From assembly GCA_041743125.1 (NCBI GenBank), contig JBGTNK010000270.1, positions 1-26,313 on the forward strand: 26,313 nucleotides of DNA. The letters are read 5' to 3'. The DNA comes from Terrimonas_B sp041743125 (GTDB lineage: Bacteria > Bacteroidota > Bacteroidia > Chitinophagales > Chitinophagaceae). The notes beneath the pieces were generated by a model that saw only the letters and a list, made by a program, of their open reading frames with translations, ran no database searches and was not told the origin of the DNA. Each line of letters begins with the position of its first letter. Position 1 is the stretch's first letter. The position numbers were made by a program, and so were the translations under genes. Shown here piece after piece: positions 7,235-15,302 of this stretch.

Positions 7235-7512
7235 TAAAGTATCCCTAACTAAAGTGTTATTTTTTTCTGCTCCTGTCGAATGTAAAAATATGCTCAATGA
7301 AAAACTACAGTAATCTACTGACAGCTTAATTCCGAAAAGTGAAAATAAGCACCTGAAATGTTTCTCACCCCAACATCCTTACCGTTTATATAAATGGAAG
7401 CTTGCTTACCAAAGTTTATTGCCAAATTGAAGATGCATATAATGCTGTCGTGATTTTAGCGAAGGATGTCTGCATTGCAAAACCAGCAACACTTACCAAA
7501 ACTGATGAAACA

Positions 7513-8622
7513 ATGAAAGCCTTCATGCTTGTCTTTATCTTTTTATTTTCTGCAACTATTTCTTTTTCACAGATCATGCCCCTGACGCTTGAACCCGACG
7601 GAGGTAATAAAAAAGCAAGTTTATCAGAACAGATCGGTATTGTAAAAATCGCTATTCAGTATAGTCGCCCAGGAGTAAAAGGACGCGAAGGAAGGATATG
7701 GAATACAACAGTGGCACATTATGGATTTGCCGACCAGGGGCACGGCACAAGTTATGCGGCACCGTGGAGAGCTGGAGCAAATGAAAATACAACCATGTCG
7801 TTTTCTCATCCTGTTAAAATAGAAGGACATGATCTGGCAGCGGGATCTTACGGTTTTTTTATAGCCTTGGCCGAAACAGAAAGTACACTAATATTTTCAA
7901 AGGTGAATAATTCATGGGGAAGCTTTTATTACGATTCAACACAAGATGCATTGAGAGTAAAAGTAAAAAATGCGAGCCTTGACAAAAACGTAGAATGGTT
8001 GGAGTATGTTTTTACAGACCAAACGAATAATTCAGCAGTAATTGCGATGTCGTGGGAAAAAAGGAGAATTCCATTTAAAGTAGAGGCCGATGTGCAAAAA
8101 ATGCAGATGGAATCTTTTAAAAGCGAGTTGAGAACTACCCGTCCATATTATGATTTTATGTCGGCAGCTAATTATTGCGTCAGGAATTCTATTGAACTGG
8201 AGCAGGCACTTGCCTGGATGGATCGTGCGATCAATTTCCGGATAATGGGAGTAAAAAATTTCCTGACATTAAGCACCAAAGCTTCCGTGTTAATGAAGTT
8301 GAACAGGATGGACGAGGTAAAAAAAATAATGGACGAGGCAATCCCCTACGGTACTGTGCAGGAGGTACATTTTTATGCCCGCACCTTGCTCAATCAAAAA
8401 CAGCTAAAAGAAGCAGTCAGGGTATTTAAGTTGAATTATAATAAATCTCCAAATGTTTATACGACCAATGTGGGTTTAGGCAGAGCGTATTCTGCATCCG
8501 GTGACTATAAAAAGGCCTTGCAATTTATGAAGGCGGCATTACCATTGGCTCCGGATGAGGGTAACATAACTAATGTGAAAGCAATGATACTGAAATTGGA
8601 AGAAGGCAAGGATGTAAATTGA
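7513..8622 (+). CDS. Secreted DUF2911 domain protein with TPR-like C-terminal half
   Basis: I place the start at ATG 7513, which gives a clear signal peptide (MKAFMLVFIFLFSATISFSQ) and a 369-residue product; an in-frame TTG 37 codons earlier is less likely. Residues about 40-185 form DUF2911: QYSRPGVKGREGRIWN, WRAGANENTTMSF, VKIEGHDLAAGSYGFF, FSKVNNSWGSFYYDSTQDALRVKVK. The second half has helical repeat pairs resembling TPRs (QALAWMDRAINF, KQLKEAVRVFKLNYNKSPN, GDYKKALQFMKAALPLAPDE). The function of DUF2911 is not known; it is frequent in Bacteroidota exported proteins. It is divergent from the sigma-factor gene, and its product is a reasonable but untested candidate target. Confidence 0.87.
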   Translation: MKAFMLVFIFLFSATISFSQIMPLTLEPDGGNKKASLSEQIGIVKIAIQYSRPGVKGREGRIWNTTVAHYGFADQGHGTSYAAPWRAGANENTTMSFSHPVKIEGHDLAAGSYGFFIALAETESTLIFSKVNNSWGSFYYDSTQDALRVKVKNASLDKNVEWLEYVFTDQTNNSAVIAMSWEKRRIPFKVEADVQKMQMESFKSELRTTRPYYDFMSAANYCVRNSIELEQALAWMDRAINFRIMGVKNFLTLSTKASVLMKLNRMDEVKKIMDEAIPYGTVQEVHFYARTLLNQKQLKEAVRVFKLNYNKSPNVYTTNVGLGRAYSASGDYKKALQFMKAALPLAPDEGNITNVKAMILKLEEGKDVN

Positions 8623-9063
8623 TGATCGTTGTGGTTCCGCGAAGGGTTGTCAAACCTTTTCAATCGTCGATGCTCCCTCGCTAACAGGAACAATTACCTG
8701 TATGCCCAAACGTCTCTAAACTTTTCTCGATTAAATTATTTTAGAAGTAAACCCATGCACTTATCCGGGAAGCTATGCCAGGATATATCATAAAAGCACT
8801 CATTGAACTAAAGGAATCAGTACCGGATCTATCGGTTCGGTAGGAAAAACTTCTTCCGATATATAATTTTAACGGAAATAGGTTTGCTATGCAATTATCC
8901 TGATTCTTTTTTCTATTTCTGCTTTTTTCTGAGGGAAACCGGTCAGGAAAGTTCAGATACAATTGTGGTATCCGCAATAAACAATTCTGGAAGACCAGAG
9001 TAAAATATGGTGACTATTGTTATCATAGAGGCGATTGAAACAATAGGTTTTAAACTATAGCAA
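8623..9063. other. 441-base gap between DUF2911 and serine hydrolase genes
   Basis: No credible gene is present. A minus-strand frame at 8741-8977 has no recognisable domain and low-complexity basic composition. A weak hairpin (AAGGGTT-gtc-AAACCTT, 8642-8658, one internal mismatch, followed by TT) could end the DUF2911 transcript, but the stem is poor. The promoter of the serine hydrolase gene should lie in the right-hand part; I see no exact TAnnTTTG there. Confidence 0.4.
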
Positions 9064-10359
9064 ATGCGAAAAATTCTGCGCATAACGGGTTTGATATTAA
9101 TATGGGCTCTGCTTGTAATTGGTTTTTTTATAGGAGAAGAATGGCTAAAAAAACCCCCTGTACTTAAGGGCGATATTGCGTCAATCGAAAATCATCTTGT
9201 TCAAAAATTAAATAATGCGGAGGAACAAAAAAAGCTTGGCAGTGCTGCTATGGTATTAATAGAAAAAGGTAAGGTAATAGGAGAACATGGTTTTGGACTG
9301 GCCAATATTGAATCAAATATTCCGGTAAAAACTGACCAAACACTTTACCTGCTTTCATCGGTTAGTAAGGCCATCACGGCATGGGGCATTATGAAGTTGG
9401 TGCAGGATGGCAAGCTTGCTTTAGATGAACCAGTAATGCGGCATCTGAGGCGGTGGCGATTTCCGGGCAGCGAAGCATATAGCGATAAAGTAACTGTCAG
9501 ACACTTGTTGAGCCATACGGCAGGTCTTGACGATGGCTTTGGCTTTAGTGGCTTTTTACCTGGCGAGGCACTACAGACCCTGGAAGAATCGCTCACATAT
9601 CCAAAAGATGCAAACATGGGTGAGCCACATCCTGCCATTGTTGTAAGAGAACCAGGAAAAACAATGTCCTATTCAAGTGCCGGCTATACAGTCTTGCAAT
9701 TATTGATTGAAGAAATCACCAATCAATCATTTAATAACTATATGAAAGAAGCTGTTTTGCAACCATTGGGGATGACAAAATCAAGTTATGATTTGGATGC
9801 CATTATAGCTGAAGGATGTACAGAGAACCTTGTCACCAACTACGATGTGATCCTGCAAGCGCATCCGCATCGCAGATATGCAAATATGGCGGGGGTTTCG
9901 CTTCGGGTAACACCTCATGACCTGGCTCAATTTGTTACAGCTTATTACAATGAAAATAAGGTGCTCAATAAAGAGACATTGAAACAGATGATAACGCCTC
10001 AACCTGGAACTTCTTCATCCTGGGCTTTGGGTCATGAAGTCTATATTGAAAATAATTCCGGTGGCTATGTGATAGGTCATAGTGGTGGTGCATTTCCAAG
10101 AACCGGTGCATCCATGCGTGTGAACCCGGCTACCGGTAATGGTATAGCGATAATGATGACTGGAGGGCAGGTGACGATAAACTCATTTGTGAATGACTGG
10201 ATTTACTGGGAAACAGGAAAGGTTATATTCGACATCCGCATTGTTTTTCATCGCCGGTTTATACATGCATTGGTGGTAATTGGTTTGGGTGCAATAGTGA
10301 TTATCATCTGGAGGAACAAACTGCTATTTCTTTTATTGGGGCGAAAAAACAGAAGTTGA
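9064..10359 (+). CDS. Membrane-anchored serine hydrolase (beta-lactamase/PBP class C-like)
   Basis: An N-terminal membrane segment (about 7-24) and a C-terminal one (about 401-418) flank a periplasmic beta-lactamase-fold domain. The nucleophile motif S99-x-x-K102 lies in LSSVSKAITAWGIMKL. The second motif is YSSAGY (Tyr 203), and HSGG (339-342) stands in place of the KTG triad, as in many esterase or peptidase members. HLLSHTAGLDDGFGF is a further family signature. The 431-residue protein could hydrolyse D-amino-acid peptides or esters; true beta-lactamase activity is not implied. The 3' end is followed after 53 bases by a small secreted-protein gene on the same strand, probably in one transcript. 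Confidence 0.9.
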   Translation: MRKILRITGLILIWALLVIGFFIGEEWLKKPPVLKGDIASIENHLVQKLNNAEEQKKLGSAAMVLIEKGKVIGEHGFGLANIESNIPVKTDQTLYLLSSVSKAITAWGIMKLVQDGKLALDEPVMRHLRRWRFPGSEAYSDKVTVRHLLSHTAGLDDGFGFSGFLPGEALQTLEESLTYPKDANMGEPHPAIVVREPGKTMSYSSAGYTVLQLLIEEITNQSFNNYMKEAVLQPLGMTKSSYDLDAIIAEGCTENLVTNYDVILQAHPHRRYANMAGVSLRVTPHDLAQFVTAYYNENKVLNKETLKQMITPQPGTSSSWALGHEVYIENNSGGYVIGHSGGAFPRTGASMRVNPATGNGIAIMMTGGQVTINSFVNDWIYWETGKVIFDIRIVFHRRFIHALVVIGLGAIVIIIWRNKLLFLLLGRKNRS

Positions 10360-10412
10360 AATTATGTTGAAGTAAAGCCAAATGTGGAATGGAAAGAAAT
10401 AAAATAATTATT

Positions 10413-10943
10413 ATGAAACACAAAATCTGTTTTATCGTTTTTTTCACTCTCATGAAAGCGAATAGTTTCACACAGAATATGATCATAGGGGAAGAACTTC
10501 TGCCCTTAAATTTTCTTGCGGGCGAATGGGATGTTGAATCAGATGTGAGGCTTTCAAAGCAAGGACCTTGGGAGAAATCAAAAGCCCGTTCCGTTATAAA
10601 GAGAGCAGTTGGTGAAACCATTATTGAGGAAGAATACACAGGAACAAAGCAAGGTCATTCTTTCTATTTTAAAAGTTGGCTGGGAAATGATAACCGGACA
10701 AAATTATACCAAAGGGTTGCGGTAGATTCCGATCATGGTGTGTTGATTCTTTTTGAAGGCAAACTTGAAAACGATTCATTGACCTTACATGCGTCACTAC
10801 AACTTAACGAAGTTCATTTATTACATAAAATCCAATATCTCATTATTTCCAATGAATTTTTTACAATTGAAAGTTTCAGGTCGGTGGATGAAGGAAAAAC
10901 CTGGGACAGAACCGGAACATTGAAATATACCAGGAGAAATTAA
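10413..10943 (+). CDS. Secreted protein, lipocalin-like (DUF1579-like), function unknown
   Basis: The ATG at 10413 gives a signal peptide MKHKICFIVFFTLMKANSFTQ; the earlier ATG at 10389 would add eight residues in front. The mature part opens with LNFLAGEWDVESDV, resembling the first strand of DUF1579-like small barrels (aromatic-GxW pattern), continues with strand-rich sequence and closes with SVDEGKTWDRTGTLKYTR. No catalytic residues can be named. The same opening and closing pattern occurs in the protein encoded at 13865-14380, so the two may share a fold. It is close behind the serine hydrolase gene and 38 bases before the next gene, suggesting an operon. Confidence 0.6.
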   Translation: MKHKICFIVFFTLMKANSFTQNMIIGEELLPLNFLAGEWDVESDVRLSKQGPWEKSKARSVIKRAVGETIIEEEYTGTKQGHSFYFKSWLGNDNRTKLYQRVAVDSDHGVLILFEGKLENDSLTLHASLQLNEVHLLHKIQYLIISNEFFTIESFRSVDEGKTWDRTGTLKYTRRN

Positions 10944-10981
10944 CGATTGATGATGATAAGTAAAAAAGATATAAAGAAGTC

Positions 10982-11680
10982 ATGGAAAATAGGAATCAAT
11001 TCACAAATACATTAAACGGACAGAGTTATCTGTATTTTTCTGCTGTGTGTGCTTTTATAACAGCTCTCACAACTATTGCTATTCATAATATCCACATTGC
11101 TGTTAATAGTTTTGAAGAGAGTGTTCAGCTCTATAAAAACAACTTATACCTATTGCAGAACTGGATCATACTATTTCACTGCCTTATGGTTTTGGTTTCC
11201 ATGCTGGGCGTAGCACTTGTCATAGAAAAACATTTCAGGGCGTTGGCGATTCTTGGATTTATTTTCTTTTCATTATTTGTTTTTTCAGAGTGGGAAAGAA
11301 CGTTAAACACCCTTTGGCACATTAACGGATTACGCAGGAAATATACGGTGACAGTAGATGAGAGCCTACTGCAATACCTGCGCTTTGAAATTCAACACCG
11401 GCTCTCACAATCAAACGTTTATTTCTTGCTGTTTACAATTGGATTTTCTTTAGGCAATGTTTGTTATGGTGTAGCCATGATTAAAAATAAAGGGCTTGAC
11501 CGTTACCTGGGAGCAGGTTTGCTTCTTTGGTTTTGTTGCACATCGTTGGCTTTTATTTACGATTTCTACTCTGCAAAATGGATGGAAACAATTGTAGATG
11601 CCTGCAATAAATATTACCAGCCAGTTATCAGGTTTGTCATTGCATATTGGCTTTTTCAAAAAGCAAAACAGTTGGGATGA
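10982..11680 (+). CDS. Multi-pass membrane protein of unknown function
   Basis: The 232-residue protein has five to six hydrophobic segments (about 17-36, 56-80, 85-105, 145-170, 180-196 and 212-228). The connecting loop between the third and fourth helix is the longest (NTLWHINGLRRKYTVTVDESLLQYLRFEIQHR) and is charged. I recognise no domain. The gene sits 38 bases after the lipocalin-like gene and shares its orientation, so it probably belongs to the serine hydrolase unit. Its stop codon overlaps an ATG (ATGA at 11677) that opens a short broken frame. Confidence 0.6.
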   Translation: MENRNQFTNTLNGQSYLYFSAVCAFITALTTIAIHNIHIAVNSFEESVQLYKNNLYLLQNWIILFHCLMVLVSMLGVALVIEKHFRALAILGFIFFSLFVFSEWERTLNTLWHINGLRRKYTVTVDESLLQYLRFEIQHRLSQSNVYFLLFTIGFSLGNVCYGVAMIKNKGLDRYLGAGLLLWFCCTSLAFIYDFYSAKWMETIVDACNKYYQPVIRFVIAYWLFQKAKQLG

Positions 11681-11883
11681 ATTTAACCCGATATATCAAT
11701 AGAGGGCCAACGGAAGAAAATTTGGATAAAGTAACAGGGAAAAATTCAAGTAATGGCAAGTAGGAAAGAGGAACAGCAAGATTCAAAATTAACACGGGAG
11801 GAAATTTATCTGGAGATGTTCAGGTTTTGATTCAACCAAATTCAGATGCAATATGCAAGTTATTACCTGACAAACTGAAATAA
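11677..11883 (+). pseudogene. Possible short gene remnant interrupted by one TAG codon
   Basis: An ATG overlapping the previous stop (ATGA) opens a frame that runs 28 codons to TAG at 11761-11763 and then continues in the same frame for 39 codons to TAA at 11881-11883. The part after the TAG reads like ordinary protein (INTGGNLSGDVQVLIQPNSD, then AICKLLPDKLK). Joined, it would be about 68 residues. This could be a decayed small gene coupled to the membrane-protein gene, or chance. No family is recognised. The stop lies 15 bases before the next gene's ATG. Confidence 0.3.
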
Positions 11884-11898
11884 CAAAACAATAAACAC

Positions 11899-13461
11899 AT
11901 GAACTCTACTTATCTATACAATGTATCTGCTAAAATCTTAACTGGATTGTTGGCGACCTTAGTTTTACTCAACTGCAAATCCCAAAAAGAAAGTCAATTA
12001 GACTATCTCGGTCAAATGCCTCCGGGTATGGTCGCCGAACTTTTTGCGCCTGGTATTATAAGCACCAATAACTATGAACATAGTTCACCCACCTTTTCTC
12101 CGGATGGCAGCGTTGTTCTCTGGACTATTATGGATAGTACCTACCATGGTTATTTGTTAGAAATGAATTATGAAAACGGGAAATGGTCAAAGCCGGCAAG
12201 ACCGTCATTTGCCGATACAACTGCTGATGATTATTATCCTTCGTTTTCACCAGACGGGAAGAAATTATTTTTTAGTTCACGACGAAAAGCTCCGCAGGGT
12301 TATCCAGAACGCAACGACATGCGAATATGGGAAGTAGAAAGAAATCAGAAGGGATGGGGAAGCCCGCAACCATTTGATACAACCATTTCTAAGGGACATG
12401 AATATGCACATTCAGTAACGGAAAAAGGGACATTCTATTTCTCTTCAAGGGAAGAAGGTGAAACTAACTTTAATATCCGGAAATCAGAAATGATAAAGGG
12501 TGGAAATACCCAATCGGTTTTACTTCCTTACAGTATTAATAGCGTGGATTATGAAGATGGTCCGTATGTTGCCCCTGATGAAAGTTTCTTGATTTTTGAA
12601 TCGCAGCGACCGGAAGGGATAGACGGTTATCTTGGTTTATACATATCGTTCCGGGATGAAAATGGTAATTGGCGGATGCCTGTTAATATGGGACCGAAAA
12701 TCAATTCAGGAAAAGGTGAAAGATTTGCAAGACTTTCACCCGATGGGAAATACCTTTTCTTTGGCAGTTTCCGGAACATGTCTGAAGCGAATCGCGGGGC
12801 TGATATTTTTTGGATTGATGCGAAGGTGATTGATGAATTGAGAAATGATGAAAGGGCTAATATGAAAATTGCACAGCCTCTTGGCGATGAATTAATAAAT
12901 GCCTTGCATAAAAATGATACTGAAGGTGCGTCAGGTATATTAAAAAAATGGCTCAGTTTATATCCCGAAAGTCTTGATGCTACAGTCATTTATAGTTCTA
13001 TTCTTCGAAAGCAAAAGCGTTATTCAGAAGCATTCCAACTGCTTGCTAAAAACGTAAGCAGTTGGAATGAAAATGCAAACATCATTATGGAGAAGGCGCT
13101 TATAAAATTTGCCGCCGAAAAGGATGATGAAGCGTTCAAACTTTTGGCTCCCATTCTCACGGAGGGGAGTCAATTGCGTGGAAGGTATCTCTATTTATCA
13201 AATTCGTTGTTTGATATGGCCAAGTTCAAACCAAGTGATGAATATTTTGTAAAAGCAATGGCCATCAGTGCCCACGGCGTTTTCTGGTACAACCGTGGCT
13301 GTGGTTATACGCATTTGGGCTACAAGGACAAAGCCTTTGAAGCTCTGAACAAAGCTGCTGACCTTGGCCATAATGAACGAAAAAATTATGAAGAGGATCC
13401 GGATCTTGTACCACTCAGATCCGATACAAAATGGAAGTTATTATTGAAAAAATTGAAGTAG
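11899..13461 (+). CDS. Lipoprotein with PD40 beta-propeller repeats and TPR-like C-terminus
   Basis: The N-terminus is a lipoprotein signal ending in a lipobox-like LVLLNC (Cys 26), so the protein is probably lipid-anchored. Residues about 60-310 contain PD40 (TolB/WD40-like) repeats with the signature FSPDG or SPDG: SPTFSPDGSVVLW, YPSFSPDGKKLFFSSRR, GPYVAPDESFLIFESQRP, FARLSPDGKYLFFGSFR. The C-terminal 190 residues are helical with TPR-like pairs (YSEAFQLLAKNV, KPSDEYFVKAMAIS, GCGYTHLGYKDKAFEALNKAADLGH). PD40/TPR lipoproteins in Bacteroidota often act as cell-envelope scaffolds; the partner here is unknown. It follows the membrane-protein gene after a 218-base gap holding a possible remnant. 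Confidence 0.85.
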   Translation: MNSTYLYNVSAKILTGLLATLVLLNCKSQKESQLDYLGQMPPGMVAELFAPGIISTNNYEHSSPTFSPDGSVVLWTIMDSTYHGYLLEMNYENGKWSKPARPSFADTTADDYYPSFSPDGKKLFFSSRRKAPQGYPERNDMRIWEVERNQKGWGSPQPFDTTISKGHEYAHSVTEKGTFYFSSREEGETNFNIRKSEMIKGGNTQSVLLPYSINSVDYEDGPYVAPDESFLIFESQRPEGIDGYLGLYISFRDENGNWRMPVNMGPKINSGKGERFARLSPDGKYLFFGSFRNMSEANRGADIFWIDAKVIDELRNDERANMKIAQPLGDELINALHKNDTEGASGILKKWLSLYPESLDATVIYSSILRKQKRYSEAFQLLAKNVSSWNENANIIMEKALIKFAAEKDDEAFKLLAPILTEGSQLRGRYLYLSNSLFDMAKFKPSDEYFVKAMAISAHGVFWYNRGCGYTHLGYKDKAFEALNKAADLGHNERKNYEEDPDLVPLRSDTKWKLLLKKLK

Positions 13462-13487
13462 CTATGTAATATAACCTTATTGTTAGT

Positions 13488-13607
13488 TTGATTTGTTTTA
13501 TCCTTTTGATTGCGAATGCGCAAATTTATGCTGTTGATTGGGCAAACTATGTAAGGAAAATTTTCAATGATATTTTAGAATATAGCCGGGATAATTGGGA
13601 AAAATGA
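13488..13607 (+). pseudogene. Signal-peptide-like mini-frame, possible remnant of an exported protein gene
   Basis: From a TTG at 13488 a 39-codon frame reads MICFILLIANAQIYAVDWAN and then YVRKIFNDILEYSRDNWEK before a TGA. The first part looks like a signal peptide with a cleavage site after ANA, exactly where an exported protein would begin. The frame has no ATG and the region after it has short frames only. It occupies the left third of the 334-base gap 13462-13795, in which I see no other feature. It may be the start of a decayed gene, or a very small exported peptide. Confidence 0.25.
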
Positions 13608-13864
13608 ATGGGAAAATATAATTAGCAAAGAAATGAGCAAATCACTTTGTACATGATTGCCATTACGTGTCGGGATCTGCGTTTCTTTGATCACTTGAGT
13701 GCAAAATAAGTTGATGGTAAATCAGATTAGCAAGGCTGGAACGATTAAGATGTAAAAAAGGTATGTTTTAATTCTGGTATGAAAGGTCCATCCTTGTGAT
13801 GAATATTTATAAATACCCGGGATTGGGATTTAACTTTAATGTAATCAAATATTATCCCGGTCAG

Positions 13865-14380
13865 ATGAAAACGATCCTCTTGCTATTCTTCATTGCTTTA
13901 CTATTTAATCAGGATACTCCGGCTCAGGATTCCAATTCACTTATATTGACTGAGGAGGCGCATTACTTTGATTTTTGGGAGGGAACCTGGTTTGAGATAA
14001 AGGAAAATAACCAGGTAGATAGTTCCTCTTATTTTAAAGTAAAGCGAAGTGTGCATCCCGCCTCCTTTATTGAAGAATGGCAACATGGTGCCGGAAATAA
14101 ATCCATAGCCTTGCGGGCATGGGACAAAACGAGTTTAAAATGGGGTTTTGTATGGGTAAGTGATAATGGACTCTACCAGGTTTGGGATACCAGGAAGATA
14201 AACGGACACTGGTATATATATAGATCGTTTAATGTAAGTGGCGATAAGTATTTATCCCGGCAGGGGTTTATTCAGCAACCGGATGGAACCGTTCTTCGAA
14301 TCAGCGAAAAAAGTTATGATGAAAAAAATTGGGAACTACGGTTTAAGCAAAAATTACAAAAGACCAGAATGTCTTACTGA
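13865..14380 (+). CDS. Secreted protein, lipocalin-like (DUF1579-like), function unknown
   Basis: The ATG at 13865 gives a typical signal peptide (MKTILLLFFIALLFNQDTPAQ) and a 171-residue precursor; a longer frame from 13796 would add 23 residues before it and is unlikely. The mature part opens HYFDFWEGTWFEIKENNQ, with the acidic-G-x-W pattern of DUF1579-like barrels, and continues with strands rich in Trp and Tyr (WGFVWVSDNGLYQVWDT, HWYIYRSFN), ending SEKSYDEKNWELRFKQKL. It resembles the protein at 10413-10943 in layout. Function and ligand are unknown. The next gene, a LytTR response regulator, begins 151 bases later. Confidence 0.6.
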   Translation: MKTILLLFFIALLFNQDTPAQDSNSLILTEEAHYFDFWEGTWFEIKENNQVDSSSYFKVKRSVHPASFIEEWQHGAGNKSIALRAWDKTSLKWGFVWVSDNGLYQVWDTRKINGHWYIYRSFNVSGDKYLSRQGFIQQPDGTVLRISEKSYDEKNWELRFKQKLQKTRMSY

Positions 14381-14531
14381 TTTTAGCGCTGTTCATCCAT
14401 AGAAAATTGTTGTTTATATGGCCCTGCATTGCATTCGTCAAGTTAGCCGATTGCGACTAGAATTTTAATAGGTTGTTGTTTATTTTTACAATGTACAAGC
14501 AGGAATAGTTGGATAATAATGCAAAGGTTCC

Positions 14532-15281
14532 ATGATCAAAACAGTTATTATAGAAGATGAGAAATTAATTGCCGAAGAATTCAGGCGTATGTTATTAAAT
14601 GCCTCATCAGAAACAGAAGTACTGGGTTCTTTTTCTACTGTTAAGGAGAGTATCGCCTACCTATCCTCCCATAATGCACCCGATCTTATTTTTTCGGACG
14701 TACAATTGCCTGACGGTATTTCATTTGACATTTTTAACCAGGTGAAAGTAAACAGCCCTGTCGTATTTGTTACCGGTTATGACCGGTTCATACTGAATGC
14801 CTTTGAACATAATGGAATCGACTACCTCTTAAAACCGGTAGATGAAAAGGATATTAAAAAAACTCTTTTAAAATATAAAACATTACAAAATCACTTCGCC
14901 GGCCAGTCTACATTTGTTCAATCCTTTTTGAAAAAAAATAAAACCCGGATGCTCGTGCGTAAGGGGATGGAAAATATAGTATTAAGAACCAGCGACATCG
15001 TTTTGATCTATACAGAAAATAAGTTGGTATTTGTAATAGACAAAGAAGGTAAAAAATATATTGCCGATAAACACCTGGGCGAATTAGACCAGGAACTTGA
15101 TCACGATATGTTCTTCCGGGTCAACAGGCAGTATATTGTCAATATTGGGTTTATTAAAAGTTACAAAACATATGAAAAAGTAAAATTGCAGATTGATCTT
15201 TCTCTTTGCGAGTTACATCACCAGATCATCGTTAGCCAGGAAACAGCTCCCTGTTTTCGAAAATGGATCAATGAACTTTGA
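14532..15281 (+). CDS. LytTR family response regulator
   Basis: The 249-residue protein has a receiver domain (1-120) with the acidic pair Glu8/Asp9, the phosphoacceptor Asp56 (LIFSDVQLPDG), Thr81 and the Lys101-Pro pair. A LytTR DNA-binding domain follows (about 142-249), with FFRVNRQYIVN as its hallmark. It should bind direct repeats upstream of target genes when phosphorylated. The usual partner, a LytS/YehU-type histidine kinase gene, is not adjacent, so it is an orphan in this window. It is convergent with the DUF2279 gene, the two stops being 16 bases apart. Confidence 0.93.
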   Translation: MIKTVIIEDEKLIAEEFRRMLLNASSETEVLGSFSTVKESIAYLSSHNAPDLIFSDVQLPDGISFDIFNQVKVNSPVVFVTGYDRFILNAFEHNGIDYLLKPVDEKDIKKTLLKYKTLQNHFAGQSTFVQSFLKKNKTRMLVRKGMENIVLRTSDIVLIYTENKLVFVIDKEGKKYIADKHLGELDQELDHDMFFRVNRQYIVNIGFIKSYKTYEKVKLQIDLSLCELHHQIIVSQETAPCFRKWINEL

Positions 15282-15302
15282 AAAACAGATTCTATTTTCA
15301 AA
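15277..15302. terminator. A+T-rich hairpin at the LytTR/DUF2279 convergent junction
   Basis: The perfect arms TTTGAAAA (15277-15284) and TTTTCAAA (15295-15302) are separated by 10 bases and overlap both stop codons. The stem is symmetric, so it could work for either transcript, but with only one G-C pair per arm and no long T run it would be weak. Confidence 0.25.

Noticed and set aside
8741..8977. Minus-strand 78-codon frame in the gap before the serine hydrolase gene
   Set aside because: No signal peptide, domain or motif, basic low-complexity composition, and the codon pattern does not resemble neighbouring genes.
9064..10359. Antibiotic-resistance beta-lactamase
   Set aside because: It has the SxxK nucleophile but YSS and HSGG instead of YxN and KTG, plus two membrane anchors, which fits the broad serine hydrolase family better.
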